A DNA stretch of 62,266 bases from Candidatus Kapaibacterium sp. (GCA_025059875.1 JANXCT010000006.1:1-62266); one strand, 5' to 3'; counted from the first letter of the stretch, positions 9,140 to 18,938 are shown. Program-made: numbers and translations. Notes: generated from the sequence alone by a model not told the origin.

Positions 9140-9866
9140 TCAGAACACCCCTCGCTCACGGAGGCTCACGTATGTCTCGCCGGCGATGATGACGTGGTCC
9201 AGCACAGGGATCCCCACGATAGAGCCAGCTTGGACGAGCTGGCGCGTCAGCGCGATATCCTCTGAAGAGGGCTCAGTGTTACCCGAGGGGTGATTGTGGA
9301 GGAGGATGACTGCCGCGGCACTCTCCGTAATGGCTAACCGAAAGACCTCGCGGGGATGTACCAGACTCGCCGTCAGCGTCCCCTCGCTCACGACGACTTC
9401 TCGGACCATCTGGTTAGCGGCATTGAGGAGGAGTACCCGGAACGACTCGGTCCGTGCCCCCCGCAACCGCGGGATGAACATCTGCGCTACATCCGCCGGT
9501 GAGCGAATAATCTTGCGGCTAGTGAAAGGCTCAGCCTGCAGGCGCCGTGCTAACTCGAAGGCCGCCGCCAAAGTCACGGCACGGACCATCCCCATGCCGC
9601 GAATCGCGCGTAGCTCGCTGACATCGCGCGCAGCCAACTCTGTCAAGCTCCCGAAGCGCTGGAGCAGTGCTCGGGCAACATCCAGCGCCGAAAAGCCCTG
9701 CGTCCCTGAGCCAATGAGGATCGCTAACAGCTCTGCATCGGCTAGTACACTTGCCCCGTACCGGACGGAGCAGACGCTCGCGGGGACGTTCGTCTTCACG
9801 CCATTCTCGGATCGCGCGGTAGAGCGGCCGCCCCTCTACTCGGGTTTGAGCACTTCGTGAAGCCAT
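9140..9866 (-). pseudogene. RadC-family JAB-domain protein, frameshifted
   Basis: RadC/DUF2466 family protein: helix-hairpin-helix region then a JAB/MPN metalloprotease-like domain with HNHPSGNTEPSSEDI near the C-terminus. The conserved N-terminus is split over two frames: IREWREDERPRERLL is read from a start at 9866, while GASVLADAELLAIL and everything after are in the next frame. The shift lies at about 9757-9769, where CTCCGTCCGGTAC has one base too many to join LLR to YGAS. Without correction only a 219-codon frame from 9799, lacking the WxxDRPRE motif, remains. The first frame overlaps the end of cutA by 31 nt. Either a real lesion or a single-base sequence error. Function of the family is poorly defined despite the historic DNA-repair name. 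Confidence 0.8.
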
Positions 9867-10168
9867 TGCAGGTATGGCTCTGCTGACTTTTCCAGCGGCA
9901 GCACGATGATTTCAGGAACATCGTATGGATGGAGCTCCTCAACCCGCCGCTGGAGAGCCTCTAAGCGGTCTTGACGGGTCTTCACCACGATGAGCGCCTC
10001 TTGAGCCTCGTGGAGCGCGTCCTTCCAGCTGAAGTAAGAGTAGACGGTGGGGATGACGTTGCAGCAAGCTGCAAGATGCTCGCTGACCAAGGTGTGAGCC
10101 AACTGCCGCGCATTGTCCAGCGATGGTGTTGTAATCAACGCGACTCGGAACTCCTGGGCATCGCGCAT
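9836..10168 (-). CDS. cutA: CutA divalent-cation tolerance protein
   Basis: Small trimeric ferredoxin-fold protein of the CutA1 family, 110 residues from the ATG at 10168 (MRDAQEFRVALITT). Family hallmarks are LAACCNVIPTVYSYFSWK and TRQDRLEALQRRVEELHPYDVPEIIVLPL. CutA was linked to copper tolerance in E. coli but its molecular role is unresolved. An upstream in-frame start at 10204 would add 12 residues atypical for the family. Diverges from the small membrane protein at 10215 and overlaps the broken radC. Confidence 0.93.
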   Translation of the reverse strand: MRDAQEFRVALITTPSLDNARQLAHTLVSEHLAACCNVIPTVYSYFSWKDALHEAQEALIVVKTRQDRLEALQRRVEELHPYDVPEIIVLPLEKSAEPYLQWLHEVLKPE

Positions 10169-10214
10169 AATTTCGCCATCCCGGTGTGTCGGACCGAAGC
10201 GCAATTTAGAGAAA

Positions 10215-10493
10215 ATGGTAGAGCTGCTCGTACTGTACCTCCACGTCGTAGCCGCACTCTACGCCTTCACGAAGCGATGGCAGCAGCGTGGCCTCACAGA
10301 AGGCCTCTTGGCGGCCCTCTTCGTCGGCTTCATGTTCCTCCTTGGCTGGAGCCTCAGCGGTGCGGTCGTTCGCCTGCTCTTCCCTTCACCGATGCTCACC
10401 CCGTGGCTGAGTCGAGATGCGATTGGACTCTTGCTGCTACTTCCGGCAGAAATCTTCCTCTTCATCCATCTGTTCGTCCGTCAGCACACCTGA
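10215..10493 (+). CDS. Small integral membrane protein, unknown function
   Basis: 92 residues with about three predicted membrane helices (residues 3-17, 29-49, 66-88) and a basic loop AFTKRWQQRGL after the first. Start at 10215 (MVELLVLYLHV) is preceded by GAGAAA directly against the ATG. No recognised family. It lies between divergent cutA and the Mrp gene 58 nt downstream on the same strand, so it may share a transcript with Mrp. Codon use resembles the neighbours, supporting a real gene. Confidence 0.65.
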   Translation: MVELLVLYLHVVAALYAFTKRWQQRGLTEGLLAALFVGFMFLLGWSLSGAVVRLLFPSPMLTPWLSRDAIGLLLLLPAEIFLFIHLFVRQHT

Positions 10494-10551
10494 CACCAAT
10501 GCCCCCTACCCCACGTCTGATGTCGGTGTTACCACGAACACAGATCCACCC

Positions 10552-11640
10552 ATGGACTCTCGCCTTGAGGAGCTGCGACGTCGCATCGCTGAACTTCATG
10601 ACCCCGATATCGGCGTCCCGCTCGGGGAACTCAACGCCATCTACGAGGTACGGCTGGAAGAGAACGCAGTGTTGCTCTACCTAGAGCTCATCCCGCCGCT
10701 GCACTGGATTGCACGACAGCTCGACGCTGCATGCCGGGCAGCCGCTGCAGAGCTCTTTCCGGGAGCAGAGGTCCGCATTTTCGTCCGGGAGAAAGAGCCG
10801 CCTCTGCACGCCCGACCAGCAGCCCTACGGGACGTCAAACATTGCCTTGCGGTCGCCTCCGGCAAAGGCGGCGTTGGGAAATCCACGATTGCAGCCAATC
10901 TCGCTGTCGCCCTAGCCCAAGCTGGCGCCAGCGTAGGATTCTTAGACGCCGATATCTACGGACCCAGTGCACCGACACTGTTCGGATTGCAGGGCATGCC
11001 ACTCCGTGCCCGCAAGGATGACAGAGGCCGCGTCATTGGTATCCCGCACGAGCGCTACGGCGTCCGCATCGCCTCTATGGGATTCGTCATGCAACGCGAC
11101 CAAGCTGCCATCCTCCGCGGTCCCCTTTTGGCCGGCTACTTCACGACCCTGGTAGAGCAGATGGAATGGGGTGAGCTCGACTTCCTGGTCTTCGACCTGC
11201 CGCCCGGCACGGGTGACATTCAGCTCACCTTAGCCCAGAAGGTACCACTGACTGGAGCAGTCGTTGTCACAACACCCCAAGAGCTCTCGTTGGCCGATGT
11301 TCGGCGCAGTGTTGCGATGTTCCGTCGAGTCAACGTTCCAGTCCTTGGGCTGGTGGAGAACATGAGCTACTTCACGTGCCCAAACTGCGGGCATCGCGAA
11401 TCCATCTTCGGAGAAGGTGGTGGAGAACGCTTGGCTGCAGAAGTCGGAGTCCCACTGCTAGTACAGCTCCCGCTGGACCCCATTCTGCAGCGTTCCTGCG
11501 ATGAGGGTATCCCTGCCGTAGTGCATCCAGCGGGTTCCGGCATTCGAGAGCTGTTCCAGCAGCTCACCCAAGCTCTTGTCCGGGAAATCCGCCAGCAGCA
11601 TTACCGAAACCAAATACCGCCTGTGGAAATCGAAGTATAG
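10552..11640 (+). CDS. Mrp/ApbC-type Fe-S cluster carrier ATPase
   Basis: P-loop NTPase of the Mrp/NBP35 group that carries and transfers Fe-S clusters to apoproteins in the cytoplasm. 362 residues. An N-terminal MIP18/DUF59-type domain (residues 1-90) is fused to the ATPase, whose deviant Walker A is SGKGGVGKST (103-112). The bridging cluster motif is C276-P-N-C279. FDLPPGTGD marks the switch region. Start at 10552 gives a family-typical MDSRLEELRRRIAELHDPD. Next gene on the strand is rplU, with its own promoter-like element in between. Confidence 0.94.
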   Translation: MDSRLEELRRRIAELHDPDIGVPLGELNAIYEVRLEENAVLLYLELIPPLHWIARQLDAACRAAAAELFPGAEVRIFVREKEPPLHARPAALRDVKHCLAVASGKGGVGKSTIAANLAVALAQAGASVGFLDADIYGPSAPTLFGLQGMPLRARKDDRGRVIGIPHERYGVRIASMGFVMQRDQAAILRGPLLAGYFTTLVEQMEWGELDFLVFDLPPGTGDIQLTLAQKVPLTGAVVVTTPQELSLADVRRSVAMFRRVNVPVLGLVENMSYFTCPNCGHRESIFGEGGGERLAAEVGVPLLVQLPLDPILQRSCDEGIPAVVHPAGSGIRELFQQLTQALVREIRQQHYRNQIPPVEIEV

Positions 11641-11648
11641 ATGGGCCG

Positions 11649-11656
11649 TAATTTTG
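11649..11656 (+). promoter_or_regulatory. TAnnTTTG promoter-like element (TAATTTTG) before rplU
   Basis: Plus strand reads CCGTAATTTTGCGCAC, starting 8 nt after the Mrp stop and 42 nt before the rplU ATG. Same core as the element before gyrA and before ald. Confidence 0.6.
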
Positions 11657-11690
11657 CGCACTCCGTAGGTTGGACCTTGCCGCAATCCCT

Positions 11691-12020
11691 ATGCAGGCTA
11701 TCGTCGAAATTGCAGCACAGCAGTTCCCAGTACGAGTTGGCGAGATCCTCGTCGTCCCTCGCCTCCACGTAGAAGTAGGCACTACGGTGGACTTTGACCG
11801 CATCCTACTCATCGAGGACGCCTCAGGAGTTCACGTAGGCACCCCATACATAGAGGGCATTGTCCGCGCAGAAGTCTTGGAGCACGGCAAAGGCCGAAAG
11901 GTGCTCGTCTTCAAGAAGAAGCGTCGAAAGGGCTACAAACGCCTCAAAGGGCACCGACAGTCCTACACCCGAATTCGCATCGTTGGCATCGAGCTACACG
12001 AACGTCCCACAGCAGGATAG
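11691..12020 (+). CDS. rplU: Large-subunit ribosomal protein bL21
   Basis: 109 residues, standard size. [20 protein letters not shown] and the basic C-terminal region ([27 protein letters not shown]) are diagnostic; the protein binds 23S rRNA domain II. ATG at 11691 is preferred over TTG at 11670, which would leave almost no leader after the promoter-like element. First gene of rplU-rpmA-mdh. Confidence 0.97.
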   Translation: MQAIVEIAAQQFPVRVGEILVVPRLHVEVGTTVDFDRILLIEDASGVHVGTPYIEGIVRAEVLEHGKGRKVLVFKKKRRKGYKRLKGHRQSYTRIRIVGIELHERPTAG

Positions 12021-12024
12021 CACC

Positions 12025-13268
<1,244 letters not shown>

Positions 13269-13293
13269 GCCGGAAGAGCCTGGAAGGACACTG

Positions 13294-13301
13294 TATTTTT
13301 G
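13294..13301 (+). promoter_or_regulatory. TAnnTTTG promoter-like element (TATTTTTG) before exbB
   Basis: Lies 25 nt after mdh and 42 nt before the exbB ATG, inside the 13-mer CTGTATTTTTGCA (13291-13303). The identical 13-mer precedes rplM (minus strand) and rimP. Confidence 0.65.
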
Positions 13302-13343
13302 CATGGTGTACGCAGTCTTATCAGCGTGGTTGGGAGTGCTCCA

Positions 13344-14126
13344 ATGAAGAACCTCTTCAACGTTGTCGTCATCACGCTAGCACTGTTGATCTCGTTCGCA
13401 TTCTACTACTTCGTCATGGGAAACCCTGCCAACTTCAAGGACGGAGAACGGCGCCAGGAGCCAATCCCGGGCAACGTTCTGGGGACTGTTTACACCGGCG
13501 GTCCCTTGGTAGCGGTCCTGATAGCGCTCTCTCTCATCTCCATCACTTTCGTGTTTGAGCGCCGTTTCTCGATCGCCAAAGCTCGGGGCAAGCGGCCACC
13601 GGCGGAGTTCCTACGCGACTTCCAGAGACTCCTGGAAGAGGGCAAAATTGACGAGGCTATTCAGCTCTGCGACGAACAAGGAGGGAGCTTGGGGAACGTA
13701 CTCCGCGCAGGTCTCCAGCGCTACAAGCAAGTAGCGCAGAACTCTAACTTAGATGCCGAGCGGAAGCTCGCCGAGGTCCAGCGGGCAATTGATGAAGCGA
13801 TGAACTTGGAGACACCGCTCCTGGAGAAGAATCTGGTCATCCTCTCCACGATAGCCTCTATCTCAACACTCGTAGGACTGCTGGGGACCACGATCGGCAT
13901 GATTCGTGCCTTCATGGCATTAGGTCTAACCGGCGCAGTTTCAGCCCAGCAGCTCTCCATTGGTATTGCCGAAGCCCTCTACAATACTGCCGGAGGCTTG
14001 GCCGCAGCTATCATCTCCATTGTCGCCTACAACTTCTTTACCACGAAGGTGGACAACTTCGTGTACACGATTGATGAGGCGACGTTGAGCATGATGGAGA
14101 CGCTGACACTGCAACTGAAGCAGTGA
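13344..14126 (+). CDS. exbB: ExbB/TolQ-type proton channel subunit
   Basis: Inner-membrane pentamer subunit of the TonB motor, using proton-motive force to energise TonB. 260 residues from ATG 13344 (MKNLFNVVVITLAL). An N-terminal helix (residues 5-25), a second helix after GGPLVAVLIALSLISITFVFE, a cytoplasmic loop with KIDEAIQLCDEQGGSLGNVLRAGL, and the MotA/TolQ core (LSTIASISTLVGLLGTTIGMI; GLAAAIISIVAYNFF) are visible. First gene of a seven-gene array; exbD follows after 7 nt. Confidence 0.95.
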   Translation: MKNLFNVVVITLALLISFAFYYFVMGNPANFKDGERRQEPIPGNVLGTVYTGGPLVAVLIALSLISITFVFERRFSIAKARGKRPPAEFLRDFQRLLEEGKIDEAIQLCDEQGGSLGNVLRAGLQRYKQVAQNSNLDAERKLAEVQRAIDEAMNLETPLLEKNLVILSTIASISTLVGLLGTTIGMIRAFMALGLTGAVSAQQLSIGIAEALYNTAGGLAAAIISIVAYNFFTTKVDNFVYTIDEATLSMMETLTLQLKQ

Positions 14127-14133
14127 CCACACC

Positions 14134-14667
14134 ATGCCGAAGCTGAAGAAACATCGGGTTGGGTTCGTGCTGGACATGACCCCCCTGGTCGACATCACAT
14201 TCCTACTGCTCACGTTCTTCATGCTAACGGCCAAGTTCAAGTCCGAAGCCGAAGCGCAACAGCGCTTCACCATTGTTCGCCCGCAAGCCACAGCAGATAC
14301 CTCACGCCTCCCAGACAAAGATCTGGCCATCGTCAAGATCGGAATCGACACCGTCACCGGAGATACCTCGTACTACTACGAAATGACCAACGAGGCCGAC
14401 TGGTTCCAAGTGATCGGCGGCCTGGAGGCCTACCGGCAAGCCTCTGAAGGACAGCGCATTCGACAGGTCAAAGCGAATCTGGAAGAGCTCAACGAACTGA
14501 TTCGGCGGACTCGGATTGTACGACCGACGACACGCTTTGCAGTCGATGCCGACCGTCGGGTGCGCTACAAGTGGGTGGAGGACCTTATGGAAGTCCTTCG
14601 GCAGAACCGCGCAACGGTCTTCAACTTCGTCACAGACCGTCGCCCTCCTGAACAGCCACCCATGTAA
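14134..14667 (+). CDS. exbD: ExbD-type TonB motor subunit, first copy
   Basis: 177 residues. One N-terminal membrane helix with LDMTPLVDITFLLLTFFML; D20 is the predicted proton-path aspartate. The periplasmic part carries an insert (TVTGDTSYYYEMTNEADWFQ and a helical YRQASEGQRIRQVKANLEEL segment) that makes it differ clearly from the second ExbD. Family forms dimers inside the ExbB pentamer; two distinct ExbD genes may allow a heterodimer. Confidence 0.94.
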   Translation: MPKLKKHRVGFVLDMTPLVDITFLLLTFFMLTAKFKSEAEAQQRFTIVRPQATADTSRLPDKDLAIVKIGIDTVTGDTSYYYEMTNEADWFQVIGGLEAYRQASEGQRIRQVKANLEELNELIRRTRIVRPTTRFAVDADRRVRYKWVEDLMEVLRQNRATVFNFVTDRRPPEQPPM

Positions 14668-14721
14668 ACAAAAGGCACGCTGTTAGCGTCACTAAACCCT
14701 GGCACGATTGAGGAGTAGGGG

Positions 14722-15264
14722 ATGGGCGTTGCAGACTTCGGTGGAGAAGCGAAGCGCGAGCGTCGCGGTGGGACCAGACACCGCAAGAAGACGCGCCGCC
14801 TCCGATACCGATTGGATATGACGCCGCTAGTGGACATTGCGTTCTTGCTGCTGACCTTCTTCATGCTGACCACCACCCTCATCACCCCCCAAGTCATGGA
14901 GATGACCATCCCACCAGAACGCACCCAGGTGGAGGTCCGAGAATCTGAGCTCCTCACACTCCGTATCCGAGCTGACGGCAAAGTCTTCTACAATCTCGGT
15001 AACGAAGCGCCTCAGCCAATCGCGCTGAAGGATCTAGAGTCCCTGGCTGTCCGAGAGAACGTCCGCCTGAAGAATCGTCTCATCACGGTCTTGAAAGCGT
15101 CGCCGAACGTGCCGTATGGAGTAGTCATCACGGTACTGGACGCTCTCAACCGAGCCGAGGTTCAGATTGCTGAGCAGCTCTCTCGCGAAGGGCTCCGGCG
15201 CGAGCGGCGCTTTGCGATTGCTCCTATGACCGAGCAGGATGAACAAGAGATCGCGCAGCTATGA
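14722..15264 (+). CDS. exbD: ExbD-type TonB motor subunit, second copy
   Basis: 180 residues, with a longer basic cytoplasmic tail (RERRGGTRHRKKTRRLRYR) before LDMTPLVDIAFLLLTFFML; D38 is the likely proton-path residue. The periplasmic domain has the standard ExbD layout (LTLRIRADGKVFYNLGN, LITVLKASPNVPYGVVITVLDAL). GAGGAGTAGGGG lies just before the ATG, a strong ribosome binding site. The stop overlaps the tonB start by 4 nt. Confidence 0.94.
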   Translation: MGVADFGGEAKRERRGGTRHRKKTRRLRYRLDMTPLVDIAFLLLTFFMLTTTLITPQVMEMTIPPERTQVEVRESELLTLRIRADGKVFYNLGNEAPQPIALKDLESLAVRENVRLKNRLITVLKASPNVPYGVVITVLDALNRAEVQIAEQLSREGLRRERRFAIAPMTEQDEQEIAQL

Positions 15265-16040
15265 TGTCGCAGGCTGATGTCATCCTCCCTTCTCGTCAAG
15301 GTTGGAGCATTCGCCTCTGGCCGCAGGAATTCCTCCGCTGGATCCGGCGAAACACCTTTGTAGGTTTTGGTATCGCCCTTAGCCTGTTTGCGCTACTACT
15401 GCTCCTCTACCTTGCCCTCCAGATCCTACTGCCAAGCACGACGCAGATAGCCCGCACTGCTCCCGTCGTCAAGATTCGGCTCTCAGAACTGCCCCCGCCT
15501 CCATCGCTGACACAAGAGCTGGCTCCCCCTACACAGGTAGCCGCTGCTGAGCAACCAGCGGTGCGTGTCGGGGTGCCGATCCCAGTGCCAGACGTGCTCG
15601 TTCCGCCAGAGGTCCAGAGCTTCGCGACATTAGAAGAGCTGAAGCGCTCCCCAGCTGATAATCTCGGTGGAGCCGGGACTGGAACTGGTACGGTTCAGGT
15701 CATCCCGGAAAACACGCAAGTGGAAGTCCCGAAGGAGCCTGATCCCTACGAGTTCATTGCTGTCGAGCGTGAACCCTCGTTGGATCCCAACGAACTGCGA
15801 CGCCGTTTGGAGTACCCTGAGCTTGCCCGCCGGGCCGGCATCCAAGGGAAGGTTTACGTGCGGGTCCTCGTCGGAGCCGACGGAAAGCCGAAGCGCTACA
15901 TCGTAGAGCACTCGGATAACGAGCTCCTCACTGAAGCTGCTGTGAAGGCCGTGATGAGCATGACGTTCACCCCAGCTATTCAAAATGGCCAGCCGATTGC
16001 TGTTTGGGTCAGCATCCCCATCGACTTCCGGCTGCGCTGA
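15261..16040 (+). CDS. tonB: TonB-family energy transducer
   Basis: 259 residues. Cytoplasmic N-terminus, membrane helix at about 33-57, a Pro-rich periplasmic linker (75-120), then the C-terminal TonB domain (PELARRAGIQGKVYVRVLV, AVKAVMSMTFTPAIQNGQPI, WVSIPIDFRLR). It should couple the ExbB/ExbD motor to TonB-dependent outer-membrane receptors; none is encoded in this window. A Gly-Thr run (GGAGTGTGTVQV) precedes the C-terminal domain. Confidence 0.94.
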   Translation: MMSQADVILPSRQGWSIRLWPQEFLRWIRRNTFVGFGIALSLFALLLLLYLALQILLPSTTQIARTAPVVKIRLSELPPPPSLTQELAPPTQVAAAEQPAVRVGVPIPVPDVLVPPEVQSFATLEELKRSPADNLGGAGTGTGTVQVIPENTQVEVPKEPDPYEFIAVEREPSLDPNELRRRLEYPELARRAGIQGKVYVRVLVGADGKPKRYIVEHSDNELLTEAAVKAVMSMTFTPAIQNGQPIAVWVSIPIDFRLR

Positions 16041-16107
16041 GCCATGTACCTGGCATGGGTAGCGAGCGGGCCGTGGACTACATGTGCCGTAGGCCAATGG
16101 TGAGAGC

Positions 16108-16353
16108 GTGAACGCTTCGCCTCCACCGCAGAAGTCACTCCAATGGTGGCACGCGGCCAACTATGCCGCCCGAGCTTTGCTAATTGTAGCCGGACTCTTC
16201 CTTGCCTTCGGTGGAGTTCCAGTACCACCGGAGAGCGAGCCTTTCATCCAGGTGTTCGGGGTTGTAATGGCTCTCTTCGGAGTCTACCGGCTGGCCTCGT
16301 ACCGTTGGCGAGTTCGCCAGTGGGAGCGGGAGAATGATGACCGCCGCGTATAG
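16108..16353 (+). CDS. Small membrane protein in the tonB array
   Basis: 81 residues from a GTG at 16108 with GGTGAGAGC just upstream. Two predicted helices (residues 19-36 and 46-62) and a basic, charged tail (YRWRVRQWERENDDRR). No family recognised. It sits between tonB and the PstS-like lipoprotein on the same strand, and its end overlaps the next start by 20 nt, which supports a real, co-expressed gene. Confidence 0.6.
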   Translation: MNASPPPQKSLQWWHAANYAARALLIVAGLFLAFGGVPVPPESEPFIQVFGVVMALFGVYRLASYRWRVRQWERENDDRRV

Positions 16354-17251
16354 GACATGGCTCTGTGCTGCTATCATCCTCTGTGCATGCACCCCACAAC
16401 GCCCCGCTCCGGCACAGGACGAGGAAAGCCCGACACGGGGGAGCGTGGAACTCCTCTGTGATGACGCCATTGCTCCACTCCTCCAAGCCCCGCTCCAGCG
16501 CTTCGACAGTCTCTATCCCGACGCTAAGGTCCAGCTGCGCGTCGTGAGCGCTCGCGAAGCGATGCGTCAGCTCCTGGCTCGAACAGCCCGCCTCATCGTG
16601 GTAGCTCGCGATTACCTACCGGACGAGGACTCACTGATGCGCCTCTATGGAGTCCCGGCCCATCATCGGGTCAAGCTCGCAGAGGACGCCCTAGTCTTCT
16701 TGGCCCATCCTAGTGTTCCCCTCGACACCCTCAACGTTGCCCAGCTTCGAGCCATTCTGCTGGCGGAAAAGGGGTTTCGAGACTATTTCCGAGATTGGCC
16801 GCGCGAGCCAGAGCTGGTATGCCCCTCTACGGCCTCGTCCGTCTACGCCCAACTGGTCCAGCAGGTTCTTGGCGGAACCCATCCCCGGCGACGCCTTCGG
16901 CTGCTGCCAACAGCAGACTCCGTCCTGGCGTACGTGGCAACGGTGCCATGGAGCATTGGGGTAGGATACCTTTCGCAGACCGCTCATCTCACCAGTGTTC
17001 GCGCAATAGAGTTGGGCTTCGTCGACAGCGCCGGGGCGTACGTCTCTCCGAAGCCCGTCCACCAGTCGTACGTCCTGCTGCGCAAGTACCCCTACGTGGT
17101 CCCCATCTACGCATATCTCCGAGACGACCTACGGAACCTGGCGTGGACAGTAGCTACGTTCCTAGGCACAGATGCCGAAGTGCAACGTCACTTCCTCCAG
17201 CGTGGGATTGTCCCTGCGTTCGCTCGGATTCGTCTGGTTCCAGAGGAGTAG
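16334..17251 (+). CDS. PstS-like substrate-binding lipoprotein in TonB operon
   Basis: 305 residues. Lipoprotein signal with lipobox IILCAC, the lipidated Cys being followed by TPQRPAPAQ. The rest resembles the PBP-like/PstS phosphate-binding fold: SVELLCDDAIAPLLQAPLQRF, REAMRQLLARTARLIVVAR, EDALVFLAHPSVPLDTLNVAQLRAIL, and YVLLRKYPYVVPIYAYL near the end. No pstCAB transporter genes are near; it sits in the exbB-exbD-exbD-tonB array, an association I recall from other Bacteroidota. So a role in phosphate import by an ABC transporter is not supported; a periplasmic ligand sensor or TonB-system accessory is possible. Confidence 0.82.
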   Translation: MMTAAYRTWLCAAIILCACTPQRPAPAQDEESPTRGSVELLCDDAIAPLLQAPLQRFDSLYPDAKVQLRVVSAREAMRQLLARTARLIVVARDYLPDEDSLMRLYGVPAHHRVKLAEDALVFLAHPSVPLDTLNVAQLRAILLAEKGFRDYFRDWPREPELVCPSTASSVYAQLVQQVLGGTHPRRRLRLLPTADSVLAYVATVPWSIGVGYLSQTAHLTSVRAIELGFVDSAGAYVSPKPVHQSYVLLRKYPYVVPIYAYLRDDLRNLAWTVATFLGTDAEVQRHFLQRGIVPAFARIRLVPEE

Positions 17252-17255
17252 TGGC

Positions 17256-18932
17256 ATGCGAGTGCTGTGGATTGTGGCTCTTCTCCTTAGCTGCGCCGCT
17301 TCTGTGACAGCACAACTGGAACAGGCCCGGACATTACTCCGCCAAGGCAAGCCGGAAGAAGCTCTCCAGCTCCTCCATCCCTTGGTCTCCCGAGGGGATG
17401 AGGCCGCACTCCTGTTAGCCGGCGATATCTGGATGGAGCTGGAGCGCCCAGACTCTGCTCTTTCGCTCTACAACCGTATCCCGAAAGCAACAGCAAAGCC
17501 TGCTGTCGTGTCGCGCATCGGCTCTGCGCTAACGGCACTCGGGAAGCCCACAGAGGCCATCCCTCTGCTCCGCAAAGCTCGGGAACAGCACCCACGCGAC
17601 ATAGAGATTGCACTTGCCTTAGCACGAGCCCTGCTGCAGGCAGATTCCCTTCAGAAGGCAGAACAGGTCGCGCTCCAAGCCCGCGAATTCGCTGGTGCCG
17701 ACGCCCGCCTCTACACCTTCATTGGCGACCTCTACTACCGCCAACGAGTCTACGAGCTGGCACGCCAGAACTACGAGCAAGCGCTGCAAATAGACTCCCT
17801 CCAAAGCCAGGCTCGCATTCGCTTGGCCGAGGTCTACTTCCGCATGGCCCAACGGGAACACGACCGCGAGTTAGCAAACGAGTACTACCGACGCTCGCTC
17901 CTAAACTGGGACATTGTGACGCGGCAGGACTCCACGAACGCTCGTGCCTTCTACGAGAAGGGCCGCCTGTTCTTCTTCGCACGCCAGTACAGGAGTGCTG
18001 CCGAAGCCCTCAGCCGCTATGTCCAACTGCGTCCCTCAGGTAGTCTCGGGCGATGGCTCTTGGCACAGGCACTGGTAGAACTCCGCTGCTGCGACAGCGC
18101 CCTCCCTCACCTGGAACGCGTAGCGCAAGAGTTAGATACTGCCCGTCCCCGAGCACTCCTGCTGAGAGCTCGCTGCTTTTTCGAAATGGACCGCTACAGT
18201 GAGGCCCGCCGAGCCTACGACGAGCTCCTGCGTAGTCCCTCCGCGCCAGCAGACGCTGCAGACTGGGAACGGGCCGGCGTGAGCGCTCTCTTCACTGGCG
18301 ACACCGCAGCCGCCATCGAATACTTCCGAGGCTCGCTAGAGCGCGAGCCTCAGCGGTGTGCTCTCAGCTTCCGGCTCGGCACACTCCTCTACGGACGCCG
18401 CCAGTATGCCGACGCAATCGCCATCTTCCGCCAACGCCTCCAACACTGCCCTGACACTCTCAATCCTCGGGTCTACGCGCTCATTGGCACTGCCTTCCTA
18501 GCAGCGAACCAGCCCGATTCAGCTCTGCCAGCGCTGACGGAGAGCCTACGACTGGACTCCACGAATCTCTTTACTCATCGGCTCCTGGTGGCCTCTCTCA
18601 TGGCCTTGCGACGCTACTCCGAGGCCGAGGCGGCTACATGGCGTGCACTCCGTTATGCGCAGCAGCACAACGACCAACAGAGCGCTGACGACATCGTCGC
18701 CTCGCTCTGTGCTCCTTGGCTAGAAGCGAAAGACTTCTCACGCCTCCAGCGCCTTGCCCGTGAAGCTACTCGGCTAGCTCCCTTCTCTGCAAAGGCTTGG
18801 GTCTTCCTGGGCTTGGCGTACCATGGGCTCAACGACGCCACGAACGCTTGCCGCGCTTACCGAGAGGCTCTCCGGCGCAATCCGGCAGAAACCACGGCAC
18901 AGCAGAACCTCAAGCTCTTGAACTGCCCCTAG
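17256..18932 (+). CDS. Exported tetratricopeptide-repeat protein
   Basis: 558 residues from ATG 17256 (MRVLWIVALLLSCAASVTAQ signal peptide, no lipobox Cys at the cleavage site). Almost the whole mature protein is TPR: units such as QARTLLRQGKPEEALQLLHPL, LYTFIGDLYYRQRVYELARQ, FRLGTLLYGRRQYADAIAIF and VFLGLAYHGLNDATNACRAY, more than ten in all. Likely a periplasmic scaffold. Starts 4 nt after the PstS-like gene and ends the tonB array; convergent TM2 gene ends 6 nt away. An upstream ATG at 17172 lies inside the previous gene and lacks the signal peptide. Confidence 0.9.
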   Translation: MRVLWIVALLLSCAASVTAQLEQARTLLRQGKPEEALQLLHPLVSRGDEAALLLAGDIWMELERPDSALSLYNRIPKATAKPAVVSRIGSALTALGKPTEAIPLLRKAREQHPRDIEIALALARALLQADSLQKAEQVALQAREFAGADARLYTFIGDLYYRQRVYELARQNYEQALQIDSLQSQARIRLAEVYFRMAQREHDRELANEYYRRSLLNWDIVTRQDSTNARAFYEKGRLFFFARQYRSAAEALSRYVQLRPSGSLGRWLLAQALVELRCCDSALPHLERVAQELDTARPRALLLRARCFFEMDRYSEARRAYDELLRSPSAPADAADWERAGVSALFTGDTAAAIEYFRGSLEREPQRCALSFRLGTLLYGRRQYADAIAIFRQRLQHCPDTLNPRVYALIGTAFLAANQPDSALPALTESLRLDSTNLFTHRLLVASLMALRRYSEAEAATWRALRYAQQHNDQQSADDIVASLCAPWLEAKDFSRLQRLAREATRLAPFSAKAWVFLGLAYHGLNDATNACRAYREALRRNPAETTAQQNLKLLNCP

Positions 18933-18938
18933 CCTCCT

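Noticed and set aside
16334-17251. Phosphate ABC transporter binding protein (pstS)
   Set aside because: Fold resembles PstS, but no pstC, pstA, pstB or phoU is adjacent, and it belongs to the TonB array, so the gene symbol was not given.
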